From positions 5,430,905-5,494,904 of the forward strand of contig NZ_CP036291.1 of assembly GCF_007750855.1 (NCBI RefSeq): 64,000 bases of DNA, in the 5' to 3' direction. The notes below the pieces were generated by a model. It saw only the letters and a list, made by a program, of their open reading frames with translations. It was not told where the DNA came from and made no database searches. The translations under genes were made by a program, and so were the position numbers. This stretch comes from Pirellulimonas nuda. GTDB taxonomy: Bacteria; Planctomycetota; Planctomycetia; Pirellulales; Lacipirellulaceae. Below, piece after piece: positions 11,164-19,900 of the stretch. Each line of letters starts with the position of its first letter. The stretch's first letter is position 1.

Positions 11164-12039
11164 ATGAAACCCCATCGAGCCAGCCTGACCGCGCAGGGCG
11201 CCGCGGTGCTCCGAGCGCTCGAGTCCGAGAGGGCGCCCGATCGCCGGGTCTGCTTCGACCCCTATGCTCGGCTGCAGGTCGGCCGCCGGCTCACCGCGTG
11301 CGGCGATGCCCCGCTCCCCCAATGGGCCGCCACCTGGCTCTTCCGCCGGCTTTGGCCCGGGTTTTTAGAGTTCGTGGCGGCCCGCACCCGCCGCCTCGAC
11401 GATCTGCTTGAGCAAGCGCTGCGCGACGGCGTCCGGCAGGTCGTCATCCTCGGGGCCGGCTACGACTCACGGGCCTACCGCTACAGCCAGCATTGGCAAG
11501 ACGTCGCCCTGTTCGAGGTCGATCACCCCGCCACCCAGGAAGAAAAACAGCGGCGGCTGCTAGACCTGTTCGGGCAGCTCCCGGCGAACGTGGCCTATGT
11601 TGGCCTCGACCTGAACGTCAACACGCTCGCCGACCGGCTCGCCCACTGCGGCTACGACCCTGCGCTCAAGACGCTGCTGCTGTGGGAGGGGGTCACCTAC
11701 TACCTCGACGCCCCGGCGGTCGACGCCACGCTCGGGTTCGTCCGCAACCACACGGGGCCCGGCAGCTCCATCGTGTTCGACTTTACCTTCCCCGAAGTCA
11801 TCAACGGCGGCTGCCGACGGCGAGAAACCCTCGCCTGGCGCAAGTACGCCCAGGCCAACGGCGAAGCGCTGAAGTTCGGCATCCCCGCCGACGGCGCCGC
11901 AGACTTCCTAGCGCCCCGCGGCTTCGCACTAACGCATCACGCGGGCAGCGACTGGCTAGACCGCGTCTACTTCCACGACGCCCGCCCGATGAGAAACGTG
12001 ACGCCCATCTTCGCGATCGCGCACGCCAGCGTCGCGTAG
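11164..12039 (+). CDS. Class I SAM-dependent methyltransferase (TcmP/LCM-like)
   Basis: SAM-dependent O-methyltransferase of the leucine carboxyl methyltransferase-like family (PPM/TcmP/TIGR00027 group). Visible features are the N-terminal ASLTAQGAAVLRALES segment, FDPYA, the SAM-binding motif LGAGYDSRAYR (96-106), an acidic FEVDHP where the SAM ribose binds, and LLLWEGVTYYLD after the central strands. At 291 aa it is full length. The substrate cannot be predicted. It follows the ABC-F gene by 24 bp and may be co-transcribed. This is the last ordinary gene before the tRNA remnant. Confidence 0.85.
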   Translation: MKPHRASLTAQGAAVLRALESERAPDRRVCFDPYARLQVGRRLTACGDAPLPQWAATWLFRRLWPGFLEFVAARTRRLDDLLEQALRDGVRQVVILGAGYDSRAYRYSQHWQDVALFEVDHPATQEEKQRRLLDLFGQLPANVAYVGLDLNVNTLADRLAHCGYDPALKTLLLWEGVTYYLDAPAVDATLGFVRNHTGPGSSIVFDFTFPEVINGGCRRRETLAWRKYAQANGEALKFGIPADGAADFLAPRGFALTHHAGSDWLDRVYFHDARPMRNVTPIFAIAHASVA

Positions 12040-12097
12040 CAACCCGCGGCGAGAAAGCCGCAGGGCTAGAAACCCAATGTCCACTCATCCCCCGGCC

Positions 12098-12121
12098 AAA
12101 AAAGTCGGCCGAAGGGCCGAC
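12098..12121 (-). terminator. Rho-independent terminator (minus strand)
   Basis: Read on the minus strand, GTCGGCC-CTTC-GGCCGAC is a perfect 7-bp stem with a stable tetraloop, followed directly by TTTTTT. It lies about 40 bp downstream of the tRNA-Gly remnant on the same strand, so it is probably the native terminator of that tRNA gene. It is also convergent with the methyltransferase gene. Confidence 0.8.
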
Positions 12122-12161
12122 CTTCCGGCCGGGCTGAGCAGCATCGCGTGTTTGAATCGGA

Positions 12162-12204
12162 GAGCGGGCGATGGGATTCGAACCCACGACTTCCAGCTTG
12201 GGAA
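12162..12204 (-). pseudogene. 3' half of tRNA-Gly(CCC), candidate att site
   Basis: Read on the minus strand: anticodon loop TTCCCAA (anticodon CCC at 12200-12202), GCTGG 3' anticodon stem, short variable region, T-arm GTGGG-TTCGAAT-CCCAT and acceptor strand CGCCCGC with discriminator T. The acceptor matches the GCGGGCG 5' strand usual in tRNA-Gly. No D-arm, 5' anticodon stem or 5' acceptor strand follows beyond 12204. A break exactly at the anticodon loop is typical of tyrosine-recombinase crossovers. The native terminator lies on the 3' side, so the inserted DNA would be on the higher-coordinate side. Confidence 0.75.
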
Positions 12205-12842
12205 AATCTCCGGAAAGCACTGCAAAACAAGCGTTTTTCAAGGGGTTCCTGGCATTCTAGCGGCCCAATCCAATGTATCAAGGAGTCTCACTCTGAATCA
12301 AAGAATCCCCGGGGTTTTCGGTATGACTCATTTCGCAAACCGGTACATACCGTTTTGGCAAAGTGCGTTTTTCAAGGGGATTTCGCAGTTCGTCCAACTC
12401 ATCACCACGCCACCTGCGGCTCACTGATTGGAGGCCAGGACGAGCGTCCGATGTCACATCGGCGCTGGCTGCCTCCCTAACTCTCGACGGAACGCATCTC
12501 GTTGGACAAGACTACTCTCTCCCACCCCAGCTCTTTCCCCCCGGCAGACTGCCCCACGCTCGAACACTGCAACGTGCGATCATGGACGAGCTGCGGCGGC
12601 ACTAAACATTCGCCGTTTTTGCGTAATAAGTACTTGAGGGAGGATTAGCCCGCCGGGACGGTCCAGCACCCGTCGCACGGCGGCCTCTTCCCCATGGGAC
12701 CTCTCCAGACGCCCTTCTGGCGTCCCCACGCCGCCCCAGCCGCCAAAGGCGGCGTCCGCGGCCGCTGGCTCGCCCGTGAGCTCTCAGCGCCCCACAAGGG
12801 CGGTTGTGTTTCCCCCACGACCGCTCTCGGTCTGCGGGGGCG
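12205..12842. other. Gene-free segment next to the tRNA remnant
   Basis: No convincing gene. It contains a 15-bp direct repeat, GCGTTTTTCAAGGGG, at 12231-12245 and 12365-12379, within 170 bp of the tRNA break. From about 12650 the sequence becomes C-rich with short inverted repeats leading to the sigma-like gene. Base composition of 12200-12620 is visibly less GC-rich than the flanks, which fits imported DNA. Confidence 0.5.
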
Positions 12843-12860
12843 GTCCTTTCCCCAAAGGAC
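12843..12860 (+). promoter_or_regulatory. Hairpin covering the ribosome binding site
   Basis: GTCCTTT-CCCC-AAAGGAC is a perfect 7-bp stem. Its 3' arm contains AAAGGA, the only Shine-Dalgarno-like sequence before the ATG at 12870 (10 bases downstream). The site would be hidden when the hairpin forms, suggesting translational control of the sigma-like gene. This is inference from sequence only. Confidence 0.45.
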
Positions 12861-12869
12861 GTCCCCGCG

Positions 12870-13427
12870 ATGAATGCGATCTCTTGTACGCCCACGTGGC
12901 ACGAAGGATTTCTGGAGCTGCTGCCGCGTATAGAACGGCAGGTCCGGCGGTTGCTGCGTGGCCTGAAAGGCGAAGCCCTCGATGACGCCTACAGCGAAGC
13001 GATCGCCCAGTCCCTGGTCAACTACCGCAGCCTCGTTGACCGAGGGCTCGAGTCCCGGGCGTATGCCACGCCGCTGGCGGGCTACGCGGTGCGACGCCAG
13101 CGCGCCGGCCAACGCGTAGGGTCGAGCCTCGCGAAGCAGGACGCGCTGGAGCCGGGGCGCCGCGAGGAAGAGGCCACGGGCTGGGCCGAGCTGGTCGCGG
13201 ACCGCCACGCCACCCCAGCCGAGATCGCCGCGGTCCGGGTCGACTTCCGCGACTGGCTCGACCACCTACCCGAAGTGAAGCGGCGCCTCGCCCAGACGCT
13301 GGCCGACGGGGAGACGACCCAAGGCGCCGCTGAGTTGTTCGGCGTATCGGCGGGGCGGATCAGCCAGCTGCGGCGAGAGTTGGCCGAGAGCTGGCGGGCG
13401 TTCACCGCGGCGCCGGCGGCGGCGTGA
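12870..13427 (+). CDS. ECF-like sigma factor or sigma-derived regulator
   Basis: A 185-aa protein from the ATG at 12870. The first half (about 10-80) is an alpha-helical segment with an ECF region-2-like outline. The last third contains a region-4-like helix-turn-helix: LPEVKRRLAQTLADGET, then AAELFGVSAGRISQLRREL. Region 2 is weakly conserved, so it may be a divergent ECF sigma factor or a sigma-derived DNA-binding regulator. It is the first gene before the ubiquitin-like operon in the same direction, with 163 bp to the next start, and is the obvious candidate for its regulator. Its possible ribosome-binding site lies in a hairpin. Confidence 0.65.
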   Translation: MNAISCTPTWHEGFLELLPRIERQVRRLLRGLKGEALDDAYSEAIAQSLVNYRSLVDRGLESRAYATPLAGYAVRRQRAGQRVGSSLAKQDALEPGRREEEATGWAELVADRHATPAEIAAVRVDFRDWLDHLPEVKRRLAQTLADGETTQGAAELFGVSAGRISQLRRELAESWRAFTAAPAAA

Positions 13428-13590
13428 CGCGAGTAGGCGCCAGCCGCACCGCCGCGTGCCCATCTCAACACGTTCTCGTAGCCCTGTGCCCCCCCCTATC
13501 TCCCTGTTCCTTACCGGAGGTCCGTCGCCAGCCCCCAGTCCCTATCCGCCACCAGCGGACCCACCAGCCCCCTAAACCCCGAGTCCAGCC

Positions 13591-13809
13591 ATGAAGATCC
13601 TCGTCATCAACAACGACGGCGCCGGCTTCGCGGACTACGTCCACATCGAGACCGGCACTTCGGTCCGCAAGCTGTTCGAGCGGCAGGTCCGCGACCCGCG
13701 GCCCGAGAACTACTTGATCCGCGTCAACCGCTTGCCTGCGCCGGCGGACCAGGTCCTCGAAGAAGGAGATCGCATCAGCTTCACGCCGGTAAAGATCGAA
13801 GGGGCCTAA
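13591..13809 (+). CDS. Ubiquitin-like beta-grasp protein (ThiS/MoaD-like)
   Basis: A 72-aa protein with the beta-grasp pattern: strand MKILVIN, strand [11 protein letters not shown], helix VRKLFERQV, strand [10 protein letters not shown], then [18 protein letters not shown]. The [13 protein letters not shown] segment followed by a Gly-containing tail is typical of ThiS/MoaD/ubiquitin-like modifiers. The C-terminus is Gly-Ala rather than Gly-Gly, so one residue would have to be removed to expose a terminal Gly71, which the JAMM peptidase encoded two genes downstream could do. Neighbouring E2-, JAMM- and E1-like genes argue for a protein modifier rather than a sulfur carrier. Confidence 0.75.
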   Translation: MKILVINNDGAGFADYVHIETGTSVRKLFERQVRDPRPENYLIRVNRLPAPADQVLEEGDRISFTPVKIEGA

Positions 13810-13902
13810 GAAAGGAGTTAGGCCTCAGGCATTAGCGGTCAGCGGCGAGCACGGACGCTCGCTCGGCTGGCCATTACCTACCTAGTCCCCAGCCCCTAAC
13901 CC

Positions 13903-13917
13903 CGCCGCAATGCGGCG
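13903..13917 (+). promoter_or_regulatory. Mini-hairpin upstream of the E2-like gene
   Basis: CGCCGC-AAT-GCGGCG forms a 6-bp hairpin ending six bases before the ATG at 13924. There is no Shine-Dalgarno sequence. It has the same arrangement as the hairpin before the ABC-F gene. Confidence 0.4.
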
Positions 13918-13923
13918 CCTCCC

Positions 13924-14949
13924 ATGAACCCACGCCAGAAGATGTTGTGGCGGGCCGCCTCGGCGATCGCCGAAGTCTACGCCCGCCGTCAAGAGATCCC
14001 ACCACTTCCTTCAGAGCCGCTGCCGATTGACGCCGTGACGCGGCTGACACGCATGATGCGGCACGCCAATAGGCGTCGGTACCGCACCGCGTCGGCCGTG
14101 CTCCGACCGCGTTTAGAGCGGGCCCTCCGCGACCTGGCCGTCGTGGCCACGACCCAGGCCGAGCGGCTGCGTGCAGAGAGGCGGCGTACCCAGCCGCCCC
14201 TGGCCGGAACCCTCTACTGGGACCTGCGGGCGATCGACGACGAGTTCCCTCGATTGGAGGTCGACTTCAAGCGGCAGCTGCTGTTAGTCGCGACCGATCC
14301 CCTTGAGCTGGCAGAGGTCAGCCTGGGCCCATTCATGATCGCTGTCCATTGGCAGACGCTTGGCGCCGAGCAGCCTAACTACGAGGTGATGGCCCTGCAC
14401 CCCAACCCACCCGATTCCAACCCGGGAGTCACCCACCCGCATGTGGTGGACGACCGGCTGTGCGAGGGAGAGGGGACACACGTGCTGCAGGCCGCCAGCG
14501 TGGAGGGAAGGCTGCACGACTTCGTGCTGATCCTCCGCCAGATCCTCCAGACCTACAACGAGTCGAGTGCGTACGTCGACCTCGACCGCTGGCACGGCGT
14601 CCCCTGCATCGACTGCGGCGCCAGTGTGGACGCCGAGGAGCGTGGCCTGTGCGGCCGCTGCGACGCCCAGGTCTGTGACGAGTGCGTGCAGAGCTGCGAA
14701 GGCTGCGGAGACAGCTTGTGCCACGGCTGCCGCGAGGAGTGCTCGGGCTGCGATGAGTACGCTTGCCGCTCTTGTCTCGAACCCTGCAGTGACTGCTCCA
14801 AAGATTACTGCCACCAGTGCCTAACCGAGGGAGTCTGTGATGCGTGTCTTGAAGAGAAGGAAGCCGCTGCGGAAGCAGAGGCAGGAACAGCCCCGCAGGT
14901 CGCTGCGGCTTACGCCCTATGCGTGGGCCAAGCTCCGGTTCCTGCGTGA
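13924..14949 (+). CDS. E2-like conjugating enzyme fused to a Cys-rich zinc array
   Basis: A 341-aa fusion. Residues about 1-90 are helical and basic. Residues about 95-225 fit an E2 (UBC) fold: strands LEVDFKRQLLLVAT and FMIAVHWQ, strand YEVMALHPNPP, then THPHVVDDRLCEGEG, which aligns with the E2 active-site loop (HPN...G.iCL) and makes Cys180 the likely catalytic residue, followed by helix LHDFVLILRQILQTYN. Residues 228-308 hold ten Cys-x2-Cys pairs (20 Cys), a RING/treble-clef-like zinc array that could act as a built-in E3. Without the neighbours the E2 call would be weak; with E1, JAMM and modifier genes it is strong. Its 3' end overlaps the JAMM gene by about 110 bp. Confidence 0.72.
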   Translation: MNPRQKMLWRAASAIAEVYARRQEIPPLPSEPLPIDAVTRLTRMMRHANRRRYRTASAVLRPRLERALRDLAVVATTQAERLRAERRRTQPPLAGTLYWDLRAIDDEFPRLEVDFKRQLLLVATDPLELAEVSLGPFMIAVHWQTLGAEQPNYEVMALHPNPPDSNPGVTHPHVVDDRLCEGEGTHVLQAASVEGRLHDFVLILRQILQTYNESSAYVDLDRWHGVPCIDCGASVDAEERGLCGRCDAQVCDECVQSCEGCGDSLCHGCREECSGCDEYACRSCLEPCSDCSKDYCHQCLTEGVCDACLEEKEAAAEAEAGTAPQVAAAYALCVGQAPVPA

Positions 14950-15487
14950 CGCCGGGCCGACCGAGATCGGCTGTTTTGGCGTTACGGACCCCGAGGACCT
15001 GCTGCTGGTGCGGGACGTGGTGCTGGTAAACCAGGTCTGTAGCTCGGTCACCGTGGCGTTTGACGACGCCGCGGTGGCCGACTACTTCGACCAGCAGGCC
15101 GACGCCGGGCTTAGCCCCCAGCAGTTCGGCCGGGTCTGGTTCCACACGCACCCGGGCGTGTCGCCGCACCCCAGCGGCACCGACGAGGCGACGTTCGCCC
15201 GGGTGTTCGGTCCGGCTGACTGGGCCGTGATGGCAATCCTGGCCCGCGGCGGGCGCTGGTACGCCCGTCTGGGAGTGCACGCCGGCCCGGGCGCCACGCA
15301 GCGGCTCCCCGTGCGGGTTGCGTGGGACGAGCCGTTTACCGGCAGCGACCACGCCGCGTGGCTCAAGGAGTACGAGACCTGCGTTGAGCAGGAAGACGAT
15401 TGGGATGAGGTCGACGCGTTCGGTGAGCGGCTGTTCGGGCTCGACCTGGGTGTCGCCCGGTCCCTCTGGAGCTGTCCCACCGACTAA
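14840..15487 (+). CDS. JAB/MPN (JAMM) metallopeptidase
   Basis: Zinc isopeptidase of the JAB1/MPN family, expected to process the ubiquitin-like precursor or remove it from targets. From the ATG at 14840 the JAMM residues are Glu42 (PTEIGCFG), His102 and His104 in [16 protein letters not shown], Ser112 and Asp115: an exact H-x-H-x7-S-x2-D pattern. Residues 1-22 are strongly basic. A GTG directly before the ATG is an alternative start. The N-terminal 37 codons overlap the 3' end of the E2-like gene in another frame, implying translational coupling. At 215 aa it is a stand-alone domain with an acidic C-terminal helix. Confidence 0.9.
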   Translation: MRVLKRRKPLRKQRQEQPRRSLRLTPYAWAKLRFLRDAGPTEIGCFGVTDPEDLLLVRDVVLVNQVCSSVTVAFDDAAVADYFDQQADAGLSPQQFGRVWFHTHPGVSPHPSGTDEATFARVFGPADWAVMAILARGGRWYARLGVHAGPGATQRLPVRVAWDEPFTGSDHAAWLKEYETCVEQEDDWDEVDAFGERLFGLDLGVARSLWSCPTD

Positions 15488-15504
15488 CAACAGGTTCTGA
15501 TGCT

Positions 15505-16200
15505 ATGAGTACGACCCAGATAGAAGACCGCTTCGTGCGGCAGGCACAGCTCGTGCCGCAAGCGAGGCTGGCGTCACTCGACGTAACAGTGGTCGGCGTC
15601 GGCGCCGTTGGGAGGCAGGTTGCGGTGCAGCTCGCCTCGCTTGGCGTGCGTCGGCTGAGGCTAGTCGATTTCGACGCGGTCGACGCGAGCAACGTAACCA
15701 CCCAAGGGTACGCCCGCGGCGATGTCGGCCGACGTAAGGTTGATGCCTGCCGCGACGCGGTGCTGGCGATCGATCCAGAAGTCAACGTAGACGCAGTGCA
15801 CGACCGCTGGCGTCCGGCGATCCCACTCGGGGACGCGGCCTTCTGCTGCGTCGACTCCATCGACGCCCGCGCGGCCATCTGGCGGGGGGGCGGCAGCCTT
15901 GTCGACTTCTGGGCCGACGGGCGGATGCGGGGCGAGACGCTCCGGGTGCTTACTGCGTTCGATGCCACTAGCCGCGAGCACTACGCGGCCGCGCTCTTCC
16001 CGCAGCACGAGGCCCAGGCGGGCGCCTGCACGGCGAGGTCGACGATCTACGCCGCCAGCATGACCGCGGGGCTGATGCTCAGTCAGTTCGTGCGATGGCT
16101 GCGGGGGCAGCCGGTGGACGCCGACCTGTCGCTCAACCTGCTGGCGAGCGAGCTTTCTGTTCCAACCCTTTTAGCCAAGGAGGCAACCATTGTCGGGTAA
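15505..16200 (+). CDS. E1-like/ThiF adenylyltransferase
   Basis: Adenylating enzyme that would activate the C-terminus of the ubiquitin-like protein. The Rossmann motif [12 protein letters not shown] (Gly31, Gly33, Gly36) is followed by [17 protein letters not shown] (Asp55, Asp57, Asn63) and DVGRRKVDA (Lys78), the ATP-binding set of the E1/MoeB/ThiF family, then [25 protein letters not shown] gives Cys175 as the candidate catalytic Cys. At 231 aa it is a minimal E1 with no inserted catalytic-Cys or ubiquitin-fold domain. It begins 17 bp after the JAMM gene. Confidence 0.9.
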   Translation: MSTTQIEDRFVRQAQLVPQARLASLDVTVVGVGAVGRQVAVQLASLGVRRLRLVDFDAVDASNVTTQGYARGDVGRRKVDACRDAVLAIDPEVNVDAVHDRWRPAIPLGDAAFCCVDSIDARAAIWRGGGSLVDFWADGRMRGETLRVLTAFDATSREHYAAALFPQHEAQAGACTARSTIYAASMTAGLMLSQFVRWLRGQPVDADLSLNLLASELSVPTLLAKEATIVG

Positions 16201-16423
16201 CGAAAACGGGCGGGCCTCTCGCCCCGGGTTCTGGTCGCAGCCTCCCTCCTGCGCAGTCGTTTATTGGGTGTGCGTAGTCGTCGTTTTCCTGCTCACCACC
16301 GCGTTCTGGCCGACCGTCATCATGCTCGCCCTAGGGAGCGTCTTCGCCTGCTGCGTGCTGGCGAGGCGGAAGCAGGCCGTAACTAGGCCAATGCCTAGGA
16401 GGCGGGTCCAGCGGCGGCGGTAG
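16190..16423 (+). CDS. Small membrane protein, last gene of the ubiquitin-like operon
   Basis: A 77-aa protein starting at TTG 16190, preceded by a perfect AAGGAGG (16177-16183) with six-base spacing, the strongest ribosome-binding site in the operon. It overlaps the E1-like gene by 11 bp. Two hydrophobic segments (about residues 20-38 and 40-58) are followed by a very basic tail. No family is recognised. Tight coupling to the E1-like gene suggests a role in the pathway, such as membrane anchoring or an effector. Confidence 0.65.
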   Translation: MSGNENGRASRPGFWSQPPSCAVVYWVCVVVVFLLTTAFWPTVIMLALGSVFACCVLARRKQAVTRPMPRRRVQRRR

Positions 16424-16934
16424 CGATCGGGGCGGTGTTCCACTCCCTGCGGGCCGCTTCGGACGCTGCTGCGTCCGGGCGGCCGGCGGGGGGACTGGGG
16501 GCTTCAAGGCGGGACTTTTTCTTAGCCCTCAGCGGGTCGGAGAGTTTGTTGTTAGCAACAAACTTGAACCCGTGCGGCTCACTCCGCTTCGCCGACGTTG
16601 ACGACTCCCTTGCCTACGCGATTGCCCCCACTGCTGGCCAGTCGTCTATGCTCGCGATTGACCGGCGGGTCGTCGCGGGATGTGATTGGTGGCGAGGCTC
16701 TAAGAGGATTTCTTCCTAGCCCCTATATTGCCTGCATTCAGCGGGTACCTATCTTACTGCGATGGCCGCCGACCGCCGCTCGCTTGCACTCCGAGCAGCC
16801 AAGTCGCCGAAGAGCCAAATCCAAGAAAATCGCCTGAGGTGGGTTGGCGGCTGACGAAGCCGTGGTACAACTTCGCTGTTCGGAAAAATCGCCCCCAGCG
16901 ATGGCGGGCAATTCTCATCGCGGAGGGCGCCGCT
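16424..16934. other. Intergenic region before the giant exported gene
   Basis: About 510 bp without a supported gene. It holds the palindrome described separately (16543-16564) and CGGAGGG (16921-16927), which fixes the ATG at 16935. No clear promoter was identified. Confidence 0.5.
16543..16564. repeat. Palindrome AGTTTGTTG/CAACAAACT
   Basis: Two perfect 9-bp arms separated by TTAG form a hairpin about 120 bp after the last gene of the ubiquitin-like operon. A near-identical palindrome, TTTGTTGTTAACAACAAA, lies at 54692-54709 at one end of the IS1595-type element. It may be an IS end or relic rather than a terminator, since no T tract follows. Confidence 0.6.
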
Positions 16935-19900
16935 ATGCAGCGATTGCCGAGTTCCTGGACGAAGAAGCTGCCTTTTTTTGGTCCCGTCCGCTGCTCTCGA
17001 TCGGCAGCGGACCATCGCCGAAGCGACCGACGCCACCGTCGCTCGCGGTTCGAGACGCTCGAGACCCGGGCGATGCTCGCGACGGACACGTACGTCGTCA
17101 CGCTGGCGACCGACGTCACCGATCCGAACGACGGCCAACTGACCCTTCGCGAGGCGATTTCGCTGGCCGGGGCGGACGGTTCCGGCGACCAAGACCGGAT
17201 CGAGTTTGACCCGTCGCTCCGCGGCCAAACCATCACGGTTTCGCAAGAGCTTTACGTCGCGTCCGACGTCACTATCGTCGGCCTAGGGATGGGGGAGACC
17301 ATCATCAGCGGCGGCGGGCAAAGCCGGGTGTTCCACACCTACGCGTACGGGGTAACCCTTAGCCACCTGACAATCGCCGACGGGTACACGACGGGGTACG
17401 GCGCCGGCATTTGGGCGGTCGGGTCCTTGACGCTCGCGGGGGTGGAGATCCGCGGCGGCAAGGCGCTCGACTTTGCCGGGGCCATCTACAGCCACCAGGG
17501 CGATCTGAACATCCAAGGGTCGTACATCCACGACAACGAAGCCCAGCGGGCGGGCGCCATCCACAAGCGGACCCAAGGGACGGAGGTCACGCGGATCGAG
17601 GGGACGACGATCTCTAACAACAGAGCGAAGGACCTATCTGGCGCCGGCAACAACGTATTCGGCGCCCTCGTTTATGAGGGTTGGTCGGCCGCGGGCACAT
17701 CGCACACGATCGTCAACTCGACGATCAGCGGAAACACCGCGTCCCAGATCGCAGCGATCGCGGCGAGGGGCAACATGCCGCTACTCATCTTGAACTCCAC
17801 AATTACGGAGAACCAAGCCTCCTACGTAGTTAGCGGCATTCACAATCTCAATCAGGCCGCCTCGATTACGATCCAGAACTCGATCATCCTTGGCAACCCT
17901 GATGGCCACTACAGCTCCGACGTCTGGGGTGCGATCACCGCAGAGTCATCCAACAATCTGTTCGGCTACGCGGAGTATTTGACCTCCGCTCAGCTCGAAC
18001 CGGAGAAACACAATGACCGAGGAATCCACACGCACGCCGCGGCCGGTTTGGCGCCCTTGGGCGACTACGGCGGGCCGACGCAGACGTACGCGTTGATCGC
18101 TGAAAGCCCGGCCATCGATTCCGGAAGCAATCTCGCGGCGGCGGGGTTGTACTTCGACCAACGCGCTGGCAAAGGTGAGTCGTACGTTGATCGAATCGCG
18201 GGCGGTGCCGTCGATATCGGGGCCTACGAATACGGTTCGCAGTACATAAGATTGGGACCGCCGATTATCGTGAACGACGGCTTTGATCTGTCGTACTCTG
18301 CCGAGAGCTGGATAGCGAGCAATGAATCGGGTGCTTCGGTGGTGGTTTGGCAAGGGGTGGGCCCGGAAGGACCTGGCGTCTACCGCCAGCAACTGCACCC
18401 AGGGGTATCTCAGGCCAGCCCGCCGCGGCTGGTCGACCTGGGACAGGATGGCTCGGCGGCGGTTTCTCCGCGCGTCGCCATGGACGGAGAGGGCCGATTC
18501 GTCGTCACCTGGCGCGTCGCTAGCGGCGTTGACGCCGGGATCTGGCTGCGTCGCTATGCGGCGGATGGTTCTCCCATCGACCCCTTGCCGATCCGGGTCA
18601 ACGACAATCTGGCGAGCCCCTTTACCCCGACGATTGTCGCCAACGAAGCTGGGCGGGTGGTTGTGGTCTGGAAGACCGAAGAGGGGGACCTCTACTTCCG
18701 CCGCTACTCAACCAGCGGGCTAGTTCTCGATTCTTCCCCCCGCGCCGCGGTGTCGGGGGACGGCAGTGACGTCTGGTCGGCCGGGTCCGGGCGTACGGCA
18801 GCGATCGCAGCCGACGGCGCTTTCTGGATCGCGTACTCACGGAAAACCGGCGAGAGCGTTGAATCGACTCGCACGCTTGTCAGGAGATTCTCTCCCGCTG
18901 GAGTCCAGGAGTACGAATCTACCCTTTCGGAGGGCGGTTCTGAGTTTGGCGATGGAGAGTCAGCGGGGTTCGGACTCATTCGCGATATTGTCGCCGGACA
19001 CGACGGCGGAGTCTTGGTGTCGTGGCTGCGGCTTGCAACCACGTTCCAAGATCCCGATGGCCCGGATTATCAAGAGAAGCTGTACGTGACCCGCGTCGAC
19101 GCCCTGGGCTCGATCGGTGATTCCACCCTGGTTGTCGTCGGGGAAGGGACAGATGGATGGGTCGAGACGGAAGTGGGGATCTACTGGCAGGTGCGGGAGA
19201 TCCAGATCTCGCAGCCTTCGCTTTCTGTCGACTCGTACGGGCGCTTCGGCGTCGCTTGGGAACACTTTGCCGACCACGCGATTGTCGGCGAAGAGTTCAC
19301 GCTCGACGAGTACGGCAACGTGGCGCCTTGGGTCGAAGGCGATCAGGTGGACGAGTATCTGTCGTTCGGTGTGCGCGCAGCCTGGTTTGAACCCGACGGC
19401 GATCGGATCAATCAACGGGCTGACGTGTTGGCAACGAGCGACCCTTCCGTCTGGGAACACCGCGTCCCCACGATGGCGGCCTCGGCATCTGGGGAGTTCG
19501 TGATCACCACACGCGTGGGCGTCCAGTTACAAGCCCGCAAGATCACGCTGCCGCAGTACGCGACGATCGACACCTCGGGAGGACTGCTCTTCGATAACAG
19601 GCTGCTGCAACGCCCGACAACGGTGATCGGCTCGCGGCTAATTCAAGGCAAGCGTTTCGTCACCCTGAATGGAGAGCTAACGCCCTATTTGACGTCACAA
19701 GTTAGCGCACTTGAAGTCGTGGGAGGCCCCAACTCAGAACGGATCGACCTCAGGCAGGTCACGGCTTCGACGTTCCCAGGGCTGACTGGCTCGTCGATCG
19801 AGGTCCACGCCGGGGCCGGCGACGACACGGTGATCGCATCGCCGCTCGGCGGGACGTATTTCGGTGACGGGAACGACGACCATCTCTTGGGGGGTGACGG

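Noticed and set aside
12077-12480. Open frames reading GDGIRTHDFQLGK and GRWDSNPRLPAWE
   Set aside because: These are translations across the tRNA-Gly remnant and its flank; the phrases are well-known artefacts of reading through tRNA T-arm sequence.
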